Source: Clostridia bacterium
GTDB lineage: Bacteria > Bacillota > Clostridia > Peptostreptococcales > Acidaminobacteraceae
DNA: 64,000 bases
Assembly (NCBI GenBank): GCA_018399635.1
Contig: JAGYOH010000013.1
Span: 1 to 64,000, forward strand
Direction of reading: 5' to 3'
Position numbers and translations under genes: made by a program. Each line of letters starts with the position of its first letter. Position 1 is the first letter of the stretch. Positions 23,643 to 32,475 of this stretch are shown piece by piece. The notes under the pieces are model-generated. The model was given only the letters and a program-made list of their open reading frames with translations. It was not told the origin of the DNA and did not search any database.

Positions 23643-24283
23643 TGTACCGTTCAGTGCTTGAGGCGACCCATCATGAAATCACCATTGAGAAATCCCGGTT
23701 CATCGGCCACGTGAGTCCCGTGAAAACCGTGGAGGAGGCCAATGCCTTCATTGAAAGAGTCCACAAGGACCACTACAATGCCACCCACAATGTGCCGGTT
23801 TACGTCATCGGGGAGGATTATGCCCATCAGAAGTTCTCTGATGACGGAGAGCCCTCGGGAACGGCGGGACTGCCGGTGCTGGAAATGCTCAAAAAGGAAG
23901 CCTACACCAACCTGGTCCTGGTCATCACCCGTTATTTCGGCGGCGTCAAGCTGGGCAAGGGGGGCCTTGTCAGGGCCTATACCCGCAGCGCCAAGGAGAC
24001 TCTGGCCCGGGCCGGTGTCCTGACCTTCGACAGGTATCTCAAGGTCAGGATCGAATACGATTATCCCCACCACGGCAAAATCGAGAATCTGCTGGCCAAC
24101 CAGGACGATGTTCTGGTCGGTGAAATCGGTTTTACCGACAAGGTGACGGACATTCTTTATCTTCCTCCGGAATCCGGGGATTTTCTCAAGACGCTGATAT
24201 CCCTCACCAGGGGGGAGGCGGTGGTGGAAACCCTTGGGCAAGGCCATTATGCCAGGCTGGGGGATCAAATAATTGGAGGTTGA
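23642..24283 (+). CDS. yigZ: YigZ/IMPACT family protein
   Basis: A 213-residue UPF0029/IMPACT-family protein. The N-terminal domain carries the family signature around DDGEPSGTAGLPVL and ITRYFGGVKLGKGGLVRAY (about 60-115). The shorter C-terminal DUF1949 domain has a ferredoxin-like fold seen in EF-G. The eukaryotic relative IMPACT regulates translation through GCN1; the bacterial role is unproven but a ribosome link is often proposed, which fits its coupling to hflX. The start overlaps the hflX stop. Confidence 0.9.
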   Translation: MYRSVLEATHHEITIEKSRFIGHVSPVKTVEEANAFIERVHKDHYNATHNVPVYVIGEDYAHQKFSDDGEPSGTAGLPVLEMLKKEAYTNLVLVITRYFGGVKLGKGGLVRAYTRSAKETLARAGVLTFDRYLKVRIEYDYPHHGKIENLLANQDDVLVGEIGFTDKVTDILYLPPESGDFLKTLISLTRGEAVVETLGQGHYARLGDQIIGG

Positions 24284-24288
24284 CGAGG

Positions 24289-24681
24289 ATGAGACAGATC
24301 ATGCAGGAAATGCTGGATAAAAAAATCTGGGCGGTGGTGGGAGCCACCGGCAATCCGTCGAAATACGGCTATCACATCCTGGCGTCTCTGAGGGACTCGG
24401 GATACACGGTGTATCCGGTGAACCCCAATCATGAGACCATCGAGGGCCTGAAATGCTACCCCTCCCTGGGGGATTGTCCCGGGGACCTCGAGGCGGTGAA
24501 CGTGGTGATTCCGCCGGAAAAATCCCTGGTCCTCGCCGACGAGGCGGCGGCCCTCGGACTTGAATATCTCTGGTTCCAGCCGGGAACCTATGACGGCAAG
24601 GTCATCAAGAAGACCGCGGAAAACGGTTTGAAAACAGTTTACGGCCCCTGTATCATGGTGGCCCTGAGGGAGGGAATTTAA
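24289..24681 (+). CDS. CoA-binding domain protein (YccU-like)
   Basis: A small single-domain protein of 130 residues with the CoA_binding_2 Rossmann fold: GATGNPSKYGYHI near the N-terminus, PVNPNHETIEGLKCYPSL in the middle and LWFQPGTYDG toward the end. It resembles the CoA-binding module of succinyl-CoA ligases without catalytic parts. The exact job is unknown. ATG 24289 is chosen over the in-frame TTG at 24280 because TGGAGG (24274-24279) touches the TTG but is nine bases from the ATG. The nadE start codon directly follows its stop. Confidence 0.85.
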   Translation: MRQIMQEMLDKKIWAVVGATGNPSKYGYHILASLRDSGYTVYPVNPNHETIEGLKCYPSLGDCPGDLEAVNVVIPPEKSLVLADEAAALGLEYLWFQPGTYDGKVIKKTAENGLKTVYGPCIMVALREGI

Positions 24682-25422
24682 ATGACGATTGCAAATGAAG
24701 TCAATGGTGTTGTAAAGTGGTTGAGGCGGCAGGTGGAGGAGGCCGGTGCCGGGGGACTGCTGGTGGGTCTTTCCGGCGGTGTGGATTCCTCGGTGGTGGC
24801 CTTTTTGATCAAGGAGGCTTTTCCTGAGAATTCCCTGGGCGTGATCATGCCCATCCACTCGAACCCCAGGGATGCGGAGGATGCCCTGGCCCTGGTCGAG
24901 GCCAGCGGTATCGACATGAGGATGGTGGATCTTACCCGGGTGCATGACAGCGTCAAGCACCTGGTTCTGGAGAATCTCGGAGAGGACATCAACGCCCGGA
25001 GCGCCGATGCCAATCTCAGGGCGCGGCTGAGGATGAGCACCCTCTATACCTTTGCCAACGCCTTGAATTATCTGGTGGTGGGTACGGACAACGCAGCGGA
25101 GCTTCACACGGGATACTTCACCAAGTACGGCGACGGCGGGGTGGATCTGCTCCCCATCGCCAATCTGGCCAAGGGTGAAGTCTACGAGTGGGGCCGTTAT
25201 TTCGGGGTGCCCGGGACCATTCTTGACCGGGATCCCACGGCAGGACTCTGGGAGGGTCAGACCGATGAAAAGGAGATGGGGGTCACCTATGCGGAAATCG
25301 ACCGCTATCTCAAGGGAGGGACCATCGATGAAGCCTCCAGGGTCGTCATCGACCGGCTCCACCAGAAGAGCGAGCACAAGAGAAGGATGCCCCCCATGCC
25401 CCAGGGGACCGGCCGACAATAA
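24682..25422 (+). CDS. nadE: NH3-dependent NAD+ synthetase
   Basis: A 246-residue enzyme that amidates nicotinic acid adenine dinucleotide to NAD+ using ammonia and ATP. The PP-loop SGGVDSS (31-37) and the synthetase segment GTDNAAELHTGYFTKYGDGG with the downstream DPTAGLWEGQTDE are intact. There is no glutaminase domain, so free ammonia is the nitrogen donor. It starts immediately after the CoA-binding gene and is followed 21 bases later by yebC, so it belongs to the hflX operon. Confidence 0.95.
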   Translation: MTIANEVNGVVKWLRRQVEEAGAGGLLVGLSGGVDSSVVAFLIKEAFPENSLGVIMPIHSNPRDAEDALALVEASGIDMRMVDLTRVHDSVKHLVLENLGEDINARSADANLRARLRMSTLYTFANALNYLVVGTDNAAELHTGYFTKYGDGGVDLLPIANLAKGEVYEWGRYFGVPGTILDRDPTAGLWEGQTDEKEMGVTYAEIDRYLKGGTIDEASRVVIDRLHQKSEHKRRMPPMPQGTGRQ

Positions 25423-25443
25423 ATCATCGAGGAGATATCGAAT

Positions 25444-26160
25444 ATGGGAAGAATAGGAACCATCATCAACCGAAAAGGCAAGCAGGATGCCAAAAAGGCG
25501 AAAATATTCACTAAAATGGGCCGGGTCCTCATGGTGGCCGCCCGGGAGGGAGGGTCGGATCCGGAATACAATCCCACTCTGAAGACCGCCATCGAGAAGG
25601 CCAAGGCCAACAACATGCCGGGTGACAACATCGACCGGGCCGTCAAAAAGGGTGCCGGAGAACTCGAGGGCATGGTCTTCGAGGAATTCACCTATGAGGG
25701 CTACGGGCCCGGCGGGGTGGCGGTCCTCGTGGAAATCCTCACCGACAACAAGAACCGCACCGCCGCCGACGTGCGGAGTTATTTTTCCAAGACGGGGGGC
25801 AATCTCGGAGCCAACGGCTGCGTGGGTTTCCTCTTCGACCAGGTGGGGGTCCTGGTCATCGATCTCAAGGAGGGGATGGATCCGGAAACCCTCGAGATGG
25901 ATGCCATCGAGTCCGGCGCCTCGGATTTTTCCCTGGAGGAGGACCATGTCGAGATTTTCACCGAGCCCCAGGACTTCGGTGCCGTCAGGGACTATCTCAA
26001 GGAAAAGGGTTATGAATTCTCCATGGTGGAGTTGCGGTATCTGCCCAATACCTACACCCGTCTCAGCGGGGAAGAGGATTTGAAAAACATGGCCAGACTC
26101 ATCGATCTCCTGGAGGACAATGATGACGTTCAGAACGTCTATCACAACTGGGAGGAATAG
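25444..26160 (+). CDS. yebC: YebC/TACO1 family protein
   Basis: A 238-residue YebC-family protein. The N-terminus keeps the family form (GRIGTIINRKGKQDAKKAKIF in place of the usual GHSKW), followed by GGSDPEYNPTLKTAIEKAKANNMP and the later AGELEG and NLGANGCV segments. Family members bind DNA as regulators or act at the ribosome to ease translation of proline stretches. The divergent N-terminus suggests the YebC-II/YeeN side of the family. It closes the hflX gene run. The next gene starts 22 bases downstream and may be co-transcribed. Confidence 0.92.
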   Translation: MGRIGTIINRKGKQDAKKAKIFTKMGRVLMVAAREGGSDPEYNPTLKTAIEKAKANNMPGDNIDRAVKKGAGELEGMVFEEFTYEGYGPGGVAVLVEILTDNKNRTAADVRSYFSKTGGNLGANGCVGFLFDQVGVLVIDLKEGMDPETLEMDAIESGASDFSLEEDHVEIFTEPQDFGAVRDYLKEKGYEFSMVELRYLPNTYTRLSGEEDLKNMARLIDLLEDNDDVQNVYHNWEE

Positions 26161-26182
26161 ATTCGAAAGGATCTGATCGAAG

Positions 26183-26584
26183 GTGAAGAAAAAAATTCTG
26201 ATTCCGGTCCTGTGGCTGCTGGGAGCGGCTCTCCTTTTGTGGGTGGTTTTCCCCGGGCTGACGGGAGATTCCTACCCCTTGAGACTGGGGGTGGGGATCA
26301 TGAGGGTCACCTTGGGAGATGAAGCCATCGTGACCTATGCCCGGGACCTGTCCACGGCCTACATGGTGTCCCCCTTCTCTTCAGGAGCGGCCCCCCTGAA
26401 GGCGGTGCTCCTTGCGAAGGGGTGGCGTTTCACCGAGCAGATGGGTGCCGGCTATCTTTTCGAGAGGGAGGGGCGTCCCGATGAAACCCTGATGGTCACC
26501 GGCCGGCAGTTCACCCGGCATTTCAGGGTCTGGCAGGTGCCGGGGATTTTCTTAAAACAAGGGGACGGCCCTGAACTGCACTGA
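26183..26584 (+). CDS. Hypothetical membrane-anchored protein, 133 aa
   Basis: Not recognised. The product has a basic start, one hydrophobic segment (about residues 5-25) that could be an anchor or signal peptide, and a soluble part of about 105 residues on the outer face. The soluble part contains two similar-looking beta-rich stretches but no catalytic motif. The GTG start at 26183 follows AAAGG at a rather long 12-base spacing. It lies between yebC and a VanZ-like gene, and all run in the same direction. Confidence 0.6.
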   Translation: MKKKILIPVLWLLGAALLLWVVFPGLTGDSYPLRLGVGIMRVTLGDEAIVTYARDLSTAYMVSPFSSGAAPLKAVLLAKGWRFTEQMGAGYLFEREGRPDETLMVTGRQFTRHFRVWQVPGIFLKQGDGPELH

Positions 26585-26625
26585 AAAAAACCACGGCACG
26601 ACACAAGCCGGTTGAGGAGTTTGTC

Positions 26626-27114
26626 ATGATGGGATCCGAACTGAAAAAGGGCCTTGTCCGCCTCTTGTTCGTCTTTTACATTGGATTGCTGGTCAAGGTG
26701 ATCCTGCTCAGAGGGGTCTCCCCCGGGGAGTTCTGGGAATTGACGGTCCACTCACCGGTGTGGCGGTTCATTCCGAGACCCCTGGAGCGGATCAACTGGG
26801 TCCCCTTTGACACCATCAGACTTTATATCGATTATTACCGGATCGTGACTCTGGAACTCAGCCTGCTCAATCTCATCGGCAATGTCCTCCTCTTCATTCC
26901 CCTGGGTTTTCTGCTCAAGCTGCAGAAAAATCCGCCCCTCAAGGGGGGGATGGTCCTGGTCCTGGGGATGGCCCTGAGCCTGCTTCTGGAGGGCCTGCAG
27001 TATGTGAGCGGCACCGGGGTCATGGATATCGACGATGTGATGCTCAACAGCCTGGGGGTCGGCATCGGCCTGGGGCTGTATCTGGTCATGAAAGGACTCA
27101 AAGGATTGTTTTGA
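26626..27114 (+). CDS. VanZ-like membrane protein
   Basis: A 162-residue membrane protein with about four helices and the VanZ-family landmarks: NWVPFDTI, NLIGNVLLFIPLGFLL, and ExxQ followed by DIDDVMLNSLG near the C-terminus. VanZ itself lowers teicoplanin binding; most chromosomal members have no known role beyond the envelope. GAGGAG at 26614-26619 supports the ATG at 26626. It sits with two other small envelope-type genes of unknown function. Confidence 0.85.
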   Translation: MMGSELKKGLVRLLFVFYIGLLVKVILLRGVSPGEFWELTVHSPVWRFIPRPLERINWVPFDTIRLYIDYYRIVTLELSLLNLIGNVLLFIPLGFLLKLQKNPPLKGGMVLVLGMALSLLLEGLQYVSGTGVMDIDDVMLNSLGVGIGLGLYLVMKGLKGLF

Positions 27115-27165
27115 AGGACGGCAAGTCGAAGGGCTTGACTCAAGGTTTGGATTGGAGGAATTGAT

Positions 27166-27831
27166 GTGAAAGGTTGGAGCATCGCCCTGGTGGTGATTTT
27201 GATCGTACTGGGTTCTTTGGGCTCGGTGTATCTCCTCAGGGCCGTGGGTGAACTGAGCATTGAAATCGAAGCCCTCAAGGGGGAACAGGAGGTTCTCGAG
27301 AACTTCAAGGCCACTGCGGAGGAGACCTTCAAGACCCTTGAGGCGGCCCAGGGAGACCTGCAGGAGCAGATGACCGCCCTGGATGAGGAAAACCAGGGGC
27401 TTGAAGAGACCCTGACTTTTCTCAAGGAGAAATTCGTGGCCCTGCCCGGCGTCCTCACCCGCCTGGGGACCATTGACAAGATGGCCGTCGCCTCGGGTCA
27501 TATCGAGCTCGCCATCGATGCCGTGGAGGTGATTGAAGGAGAGGAAGCCATGCGCTATCTCATGGAGACCTACGGCTACTCCATTCAAAGCGCCTCCGAA
27601 GCCCTGGTCGACGGCCGGTTCAGAATCGACCTGGAAAACGACGGGGTGACCTACCGGCTTCGAAGAGAATCCATGATCTATCTGGTCAAGGAGGATGAGG
27701 TGGCCGAGGCCACCCTGGAGGAATTGGTCGCCTATGTGCAGCAGACCTATCCGCCTGGAGAGGAACCCCTCTTCAGTTTCTATGTGATCGAGTCGGAAAT
27801 CGTTGAAATCAAGGAAGTGCATCTCCCGTGA
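27166..27831 (+). CDS. Hypothetical protein with membrane anchor and coiled coil
   Basis: Not recognised. The 221-residue product has an N-terminal membrane helix (about 5-27), then an acidic coiled-coil stretch (about 28-90, rich in Glu, Leu and Gln heptads), then a mixed alpha/beta region outside the membrane. This layout suggests an envelope scaffold or sensor of cell-wall state. The GTG start at 27166 is seven bases after GGAGG (27154-27158). Its stop codon is only 14 bases from the start of the double-GNAT gene, so they are probably co-transcribed. Confidence 0.65.
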   Translation: MKGWSIALVVILIVLGSLGSVYLLRAVGELSIEIEALKGEQEVLENFKATAEETFKTLEAAQGDLQEQMTALDEENQGLEETLTFLKEKFVALPGVLTRLGTIDKMAVASGHIELAIDAVEVIEGEEAMRYLMETYGYSIQSASEALVDGRFRIDLENDGVTYRLRRESMIYLVKEDEVAEATLEELVAYVQQTYPPGEEPLFSFYVIESEIVEIKEVHLP

Positions 27832-27845
27832 AGGAGGGTTATGAG

Positions 27846-28721
27846 ATGACCGCAGTCCTGAGACTGGAAAAAATGAATGAAAAAACCAGGGGGGAGGTCC
27901 TGGAGCTGGTATCGAGGTGCAATGCCCACGACGGTACCCGGTCTGAACTGAAAATCGACGAGGGCATCAATTTCCATCCTGACATGGCCACCACATTTTT
28001 GATCTACGAGGGGGGGACCCTGGAGAGTTTCATGCATCTCATGGCCATCACGGCCACTGAAATCGAGATTTCAGGATATACCCTGCCCGAGGCCCGGGGG
28101 AAGGGCCATTTCAAGGCGCTTCGGGAGGCGGTCTTTCGGGAGGCCCGCCGTTTGGGCTACCACAAGGCCGTGTACGTGATCGACACCAACTCCCTGGAGG
28201 GTCTGGAGTGGACCAAGAAAAAACACTTGACCTACGAATACACCGAGGTTTCCATGTTCCTGGCCAACCCCTCCATCAAGGAGAAGATCAACGACAAGAT
28301 CCACTGCCGGGTCCTGGAGAAAGCCGGCCTGCCCCTGGCCTTCGACATCTACAACAAGATATTCGACCTTGATCCCGTGGCCGCCGAAGGCTACTTGAAC
28401 CGGTTGCTGGAGGATCCTCAACGGCATTTTCATATTTTCTACTACGAAGAAACCCCCATCGGCCTCGGCGGCATCCAGTACGGGGATGACCGGGCCATCC
28501 TCTTCGGAGTCGGCATCCTCAAGGATTACAGGGGCAGGGGCTACTCCAGGCAGCTGATGCAGCGGCTGATGGGGAAAATCAAAGAGCAGGGAATCTCCAG
28601 GATTCTTCTCGAGGTGAACCAGGACAACCAGGTGGCCTATGAAGCCTATAAAAAACTGGGCTTCATCGATGCCTACGCCATGAGTTATTACAGTGAAACG
28701 ATACCATCATCGGAAAGCTAA
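27846..28721 (+). CDS. Protein with two GNAT acetyltransferase domains
   Basis: A 291-residue protein made of two GNAT folds. The first (about 1-140) has a partly eroded acetyl-CoA site (PEARGKGHFKAL). The second (about 150-290) has the clear motif A VGILKDYRGRGYSRQLM followed by NQDNQVAYEAYKKLGF. One acetyltransferase domain is therefore probably active and the other structural. The substrate is unknown. The start is ATG 27846, with AAGGAGG (27831-27837) upstream; the in-frame GTG at 27828 overlaps the previous gene and has no site of its own. Confidence 0.8.
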   Translation: MTAVLRLEKMNEKTRGEVLELVSRCNAHDGTRSELKIDEGINFHPDMATTFLIYEGGTLESFMHLMAITATEIEISGYTLPEARGKGHFKALREAVFREARRLGYHKAVYVIDTNSLEGLEWTKKKHLTYEYTEVSMFLANPSIKEKINDKIHCRVLEKAGLPLAFDIYNKIFDLDPVAAEGYLNRLLEDPQRHFHIFYYEETPIGLGGIQYGDDRAILFGVGILKDYRGRGYSRQLMQRLMGKIKEQGISRILLEVNQDNQVAYEAYKKLGFIDAYAMSYYSETIPSSES

Positions 28722-28733
28722 AAGGAGACTGAC

Positions 28734-30179
28734 GTGTTGATATTGAGTGTTGTAATCTACGGTCTGGTCGTCACGGGAGTGGGGGCCTACTTTTTCAAGC
28801 GGGTCCAGCATATCAACGATTTCATTCTGGGCAATCGCGGCATGAATTTCTGGGTGTCGGGACTCAGCGCCCAGACCTCCCTGCTGGGGGGCTGGGTGCT
28901 CCTGGGCCTGCCGGCCCTGGGCTTCAGTCTGGGCCTGGAGGCTGTCTGGCTGGTTCTGGGCCTGCTCCTGGGGACCTTCCTGGGCTGGCGGACTGTCGCC
29001 TTCAGACTCAGGATTTTCAGTCTCAAATCCGAGAACGCCCTGACCATCCCCGCCTATTTTCAAAAGCGGTTCAGGACCGACCGGATCTCCTTGAGGCTGC
29101 TGGTCTCCGTGATCCTCCTGGCGGCTTTCATGGTTTACACCGCCGCCGGTCTTTCCATGGCCGCCGGGATGCTTCAGGTCATCCTCGGGGTCGGCTATCT
29201 GGCGGCCCTGGTCGGGGTGACCCTGCTGGTGGTGGCTTATGTGGCCCTGGGCGGTTTCCTGGCCGTCAGCTGGACCGATGTCATCCAGAGCCTCATGATT
29301 CTGACGGCGGCGGTCGTCCTTCCCCTGGTCACCCTGGGCCGACTGGGAGGGGCTGAAAGAGCCCTGGCCATTCTTCATGAGATGGATCCGGAATTTCTGA
29401 GTCTGAAGGGGGGGGCCCTGGGCCTGGTGGAGAAAATTTCCTTTTTTGCCCTGGGCCTGGGCATTCTGGGTCAGCCCCATGTGCTGGCCCGGTTCATGGC
29501 CATGAGGGACCCGGAAAACACCCCCCTGGCCGCCTTGGTGGGGGGAGGATGGACCCTGCTGGTCCTGACCGGCGCCCTGGCGGTGGGGGTCCTGGGAAGA
29601 GCCTACTATCCGGGGGCCTTTCCCTTTGAGACGGACATGCTGGTCTACCAGCTTCTTGAGGCCTTTTTCGAGGGATCTCTGGGAATCTTTCTTCAGATCA
29701 CTCTCCTGGCCGCCCTGATGAGCACCATCGACTCCAAACTCATGGTGACGGTATCGGTTTTCATGAGGGACTTCTATCGCATCATGGTGCATCGGGAAAT
29801 CCCCAATCAGACCCAGGTGAGAATGGGCCGGTTCCTGGTGGTCCTCATGGCCCTGGCGGCATTTTTGATCGCCATGGATGCCGGAAGTTCGGTCCTTGGT
29901 CTTGTCGGTCTGGCCTGGATCGGTCTTGGCGGCACCCTGGGTCCCGCCTTGATATTCAGCCTGTATTATCCGGGAGTCACCTACCGGGGGGTCCTGTGGG
30001 GGATCCTGACGGGAGGGGCGACCCTGCTGTTCTGGGAGTTGATGCTCAGCGGCGGTGCCTTCGATCTCACCGGCCTCATTCCCGGGGCGGCGGTGTCTTC
30101 ACTGGTGATCTGGCAGGTCAGCAAACGGGATTCCGGGCACCAGGACCGTGAGCATTTCGAGGAATTGATGAAATGGTGA
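28734..30179 (+). CDS. Sodium:solute symporter (SSS/PutP family)
   Basis: A 481-residue permease with about 13 membrane helices of the SSS family, which uses the sodium gradient to import proline, pantothenate, sugars or other small solutes. The conserved LGNRGMNFWVSGLSAQTS in the first helix region and LMSTIDSKLM in helix 8 (the sodium site) are present. It is closest in style to PutP-type proline transporters, but substrate specificity cannot be read. The start is GTG 28734, six bases after AAGGAG. It is separated from the downstream liv operon by a promoter. Confidence 0.9.
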   Translation: MLILSVVIYGLVVTGVGAYFFKRVQHINDFILGNRGMNFWVSGLSAQTSLLGGWVLLGLPALGFSLGLEAVWLVLGLLLGTFLGWRTVAFRLRIFSLKSENALTIPAYFQKRFRTDRISLRLLVSVILLAAFMVYTAAGLSMAAGMLQVILGVGYLAALVGVTLLVVAYVALGGFLAVSWTDVIQSLMILTAAVVLPLVTLGRLGGAERALAILHEMDPEFLSLKGGALGLVEKISFFALGLGILGQPHVLARFMAMRDPENTPLAALVGGGWTLLVLTGALAVGVLGRAYYPGAFPFETDMLVYQLLEAFFEGSLGIFLQITLLAALMSTIDSKLMVTVSVFMRDFYRIMVHREIPNQTQVRMGRFLVVLMALAAFLIAMDAGSSVLGLVGLAWIGLGGTLGPALIFSLYYPGVTYRGVLWGILTGGATLLFWELMLSGGAFDLTGLIPGAAVSSLVIWQVSKRDSGHQDREHFEELMKW

Positions 30180-30233
30180 AGGGGGCGGGAGCCTGATTCC
30201 AGATTATGGTGAATCATACTTTTGCCTTCCATA

Positions 30234-30261
30234 TTGATTTACCCCGAAATCGTGGTATGAT
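30234..30261 (+). promoter_or_regulatory. Promoter of the liv operon
   Basis: TTGATT (30234-30239), a 16-base spacer and TATGAT (30256-30261) preceded by TGG, an extended -10. The transcript would start near 30268, with a leader of about 50 bases to the livK start. Confidence 0.5.
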
Positions 30262-30316
30262 ATTAACAGAATGTTGCCGAACCGGCACGTTCAAAGATAT
30301 CTAAGGGGGAACCTAA

Positions 30317-31507
30317 ATGAAAAAAGTCACATTTTTGCTGGTACTCGTTCTGATCCTCAGCCTGGCCTTGACGGCCTGCAGTGCACCTGCTGCTGAAGCA
30401 CCGGCGGGAGAAGAACCGGCAGCCGAAGAACCTGCTGCTGAAACCGAGGAAGTCGTTTTCGGAGTTTTTGAGCCCTTGACAGGTGCCTATGCGGCAGGCG
30501 GCGCCATGGAGCTTGAAGGCATTGAGCTGGCCCAGGAACTCTATCCTGAAGTATTGGGGATGCCGATCCGTGTGGTCGTAGTCGACAACAAGTCCGACAA
30601 GGTGGAATCCGCCAATGCGGCGACCAAACTGGTCGACCAGGAAAAAGTCAACGTGGTACTCGGCTCATGGGGGTCTTCCTTCTCTATGGCAGCCGGCCCC
30701 ATCGTCGAAGAAGCCGGCGTTCCCGCCATCGGGACCTCCTGTACCAACCCGCTGGTCACCCTGGGCAATGATTATTACTTCCGCGTGACCTTCATCGACT
30801 CCTTCCAAGGGGTGGTCATGGCCAATTACGCTTATGACGTTCTCGGCGCTGAAAAAGTCGTCATCGTGCAGGATATTTCCAATGACTACGCCGTCGGTCT
30901 GGCGAAATTCTTCAAGGATGAATTCGTTCGACTCACCGGTGACGAAGAATCCATCATGTCCATCGCCAACTACAATACCGGTGATCAGGACTTCTCGGCC
31001 CAGCTGACCAATATCAAGGCCATGAATCCCGATGCCATCTTCGCACCCGGCGGTTATTCAGAAACAGCCATGCTGGTGAAGCAGGCCAAGGAACTCGGCC
31101 TGGAAGCTCCCTTCCTCGGCGGCGACGCCTGGGAAGCTGCTGAATTCCTGGAAATCGGTGGAGATGCCGTCAATGGCGTGGTCTTCAGCACCTTCTTTGA
31201 TGCGGCAGCACCTCTGACTCCTGAATCTGAAATCTTCATCAATGCTTATCGTGAAAAATACGGCGAAGATCCCGCTTCAGTGACGGCTCTGGCCTATGAC
31301 GCCTATATCCTGGCCATCGATGCCATCGAGCGGGCCGGCAGCACCGATCCGGAGGCCATCCGTGACGCTCTGGCTGAAACCGTCGGATTCGACGGCGCGG
31401 CAGGGGTGGTCACCCTGGATGCCAACGGCGACGCCATCAAAAATGCCGTCATCAAAACCGTTGAAAACGGTGAATTCACCTACCTGACCACGATTTCACC
31501 CAAGTAA
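30317..31507 (+). CDS. livK: Branched-chain amino acid ABC transporter, substrate-binding lipoprotein
   Basis: A 396-residue lipoprotein with a lipobox LTAC (C21), a linker built of repeated Ala-Pro-Glu units (about 22-44) and a periplasmic-binding type I domain of the LivJ/LivK family. Landmarks are FEPLTGAYAAGG at the start of the domain and LGSWGSSFSMAAGPIVEEAGVP around the binding cleft. It captures Leu/Ile/Val or related amino acids outside the membrane for the permease encoded downstream. A GAAA-loop stem (31529-31556) separates it from livH, consistent with higher expression of the binding protein than of the permease. Confidence 0.9.
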   Translation: MKKVTFLLVLVLILSLALTACSAPAAEAPAGEEPAAEEPAAETEEVVFGVFEPLTGAYAAGGAMELEGIELAQELYPEVLGMPIRVVVVDNKSDKVESANAATKLVDQEKVNVVLGSWGSSFSMAAGPIVEEAGVPAIGTSCTNPLVTLGNDYYFRVTFIDSFQGVVMANYAYDVLGAEKVVIVQDISNDYAVGLAKFFKDEFVRLTGDEESIMSIANYNTGDQDFSAQLTNIKAMNPDAIFAPGGYSETAMLVKQAKELGLEAPFLGGDAWEAAEFLEIGGDAVNGVVFSTFFDAAAPLTPESEIFINAYREKYGEDPASVTALAYDAYILAIDAIERAGSTDPEAIRDALAETVGFDGAAGVVTLDANGDAIKNAVIKTVENGEFTYLTTISPK

Positions 31508-31528
31508 GACAAGAATAAAACATCCATG

Positions 31529-31556
31529 AGTTGTGCAGAAGAAATTCTGCACAACT
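31529..31556 (+). other. GAAA-tetraloop stem between livK and livH
   Basis: A perfect 12-bp stem (31529-31540 with 31545-31556) closed by a GAAA tetraloop and followed by a weak T-rich tail (TTGTTGTTG). It probably acts as a partial terminator or as a 3' stabiliser of livK mRNA. Confidence 0.65.
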
Positions 31557-31580
31557 TGTTGTTGTCTGGAGGCGTTTGAG

Positions 31581-32474
31581 ATGTCCATCAATACCTTTTT
31601 CCAGCATCTCAGCAACGGACTTGCGCTGGGAAGCCTTTACGCCCTGATCGCCATCGGTTATACCATGGTGTACGGGATCCTACGACTGATCAACTTCGCC
31701 CATGGCGAAATTTTCATGATATCCACCTACGTGGTCTTCTATGGCGTATCCATGTTCTATCTGCCCTGGTGGGTTTCCATCCTGGTCGCCATCCTGATCA
31801 CCGGGCTGCTCGGCATTATCGTGGAGCGGGCCGCCTACAGACCCCTGAGGAATTCTCCCAGGATCTCAGTCATGATTTCAGCCATCGGCGCTTCATATCT
31901 GATCCAGAATCTCGCCATCGTCATTTTCGGCGGCAGACCCAAATCCTTTCCAATTCCAGATTATTTCAATACGGTTATTCAAGTGCAAGGCGTGTCCGTT
32001 CCGATCGTGAACTTCTTTATCCCCGTCATCACCCTGGTCGCCCTTGTGGTTTTAATATACATTGTTGAAAAGACCAAGACCGGCATGGCCATGCGGGCGG
32101 TTTCAAGGGATTACGAAACGGCGCGACTGATGGGAATCAGCGTTGACAACATCGTTTCCATCACCTTCGGCCTGGGCTCCATGATGGCCGCCATCGGCGG
32201 GGTCATGTGGGGACTCAAGTACCCCAACCTGATCCCCCTCATCGGCACCATGCCCGGGCTCAAGGCCTTCATTGCGGCGGTCATCGGCGGTATCGGCAAT
32301 ATCAAGGGGGCGGTCCTCGGCGGCTTCCTGCTGGGAATGACGGAGATCATGATCATCGCCTCCCTGCCCGATGTGACGGGATACCGGGATGCCTTCGCCT
32401 TTATTCTACTGATCGGTATTCTGATCTACAAGCCGTCGGGCTTGCTGGGCCAGGATATCGGAGAGAAGGTGTAG
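31581..32474 (+). CDS. livH: Branched-chain amino acid ABC transporter permease LivH
   Basis: A 297-residue permease of the LivH type with about eight membrane helices and the characteristic GLALGSLYALIAIGYTMVYG at the N-terminus and the EAA-like loop GISVDNIVSITFGLGS. The start is ATG 31581 after TGGAGG; the longer upstream frame would read through the intercistronic hairpin and is rejected. Together with LivM it forms the membrane channel. The livM start codon overlaps the end of this gene almost directly. Confidence 0.93.
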   Translation: MSINTFFQHLSNGLALGSLYALIAIGYTMVYGILRLINFAHGEIFMISTYVVFYGVSMFYLPWWVSILVAILITGLLGIIVERAAYRPLRNSPRISVMISAIGASYLIQNLAIVIFGGRPKSFPIPDYFNTVIQVQGVSVPIVNFFIPVITLVALVVLIYIVEKTKTGMAMRAVSRDYETARLMGISVDNIVSITFGLGSMMAAIGGVMWGLKYPNLIPLIGTMPGLKAFIAAVIGGIGNIKGAVLGGFLLGMTEIMIIASLPDVTGYRDAFAFILLIGILIYKPSGLLGQDIGEKV

Positions 32475-32475
32475 C

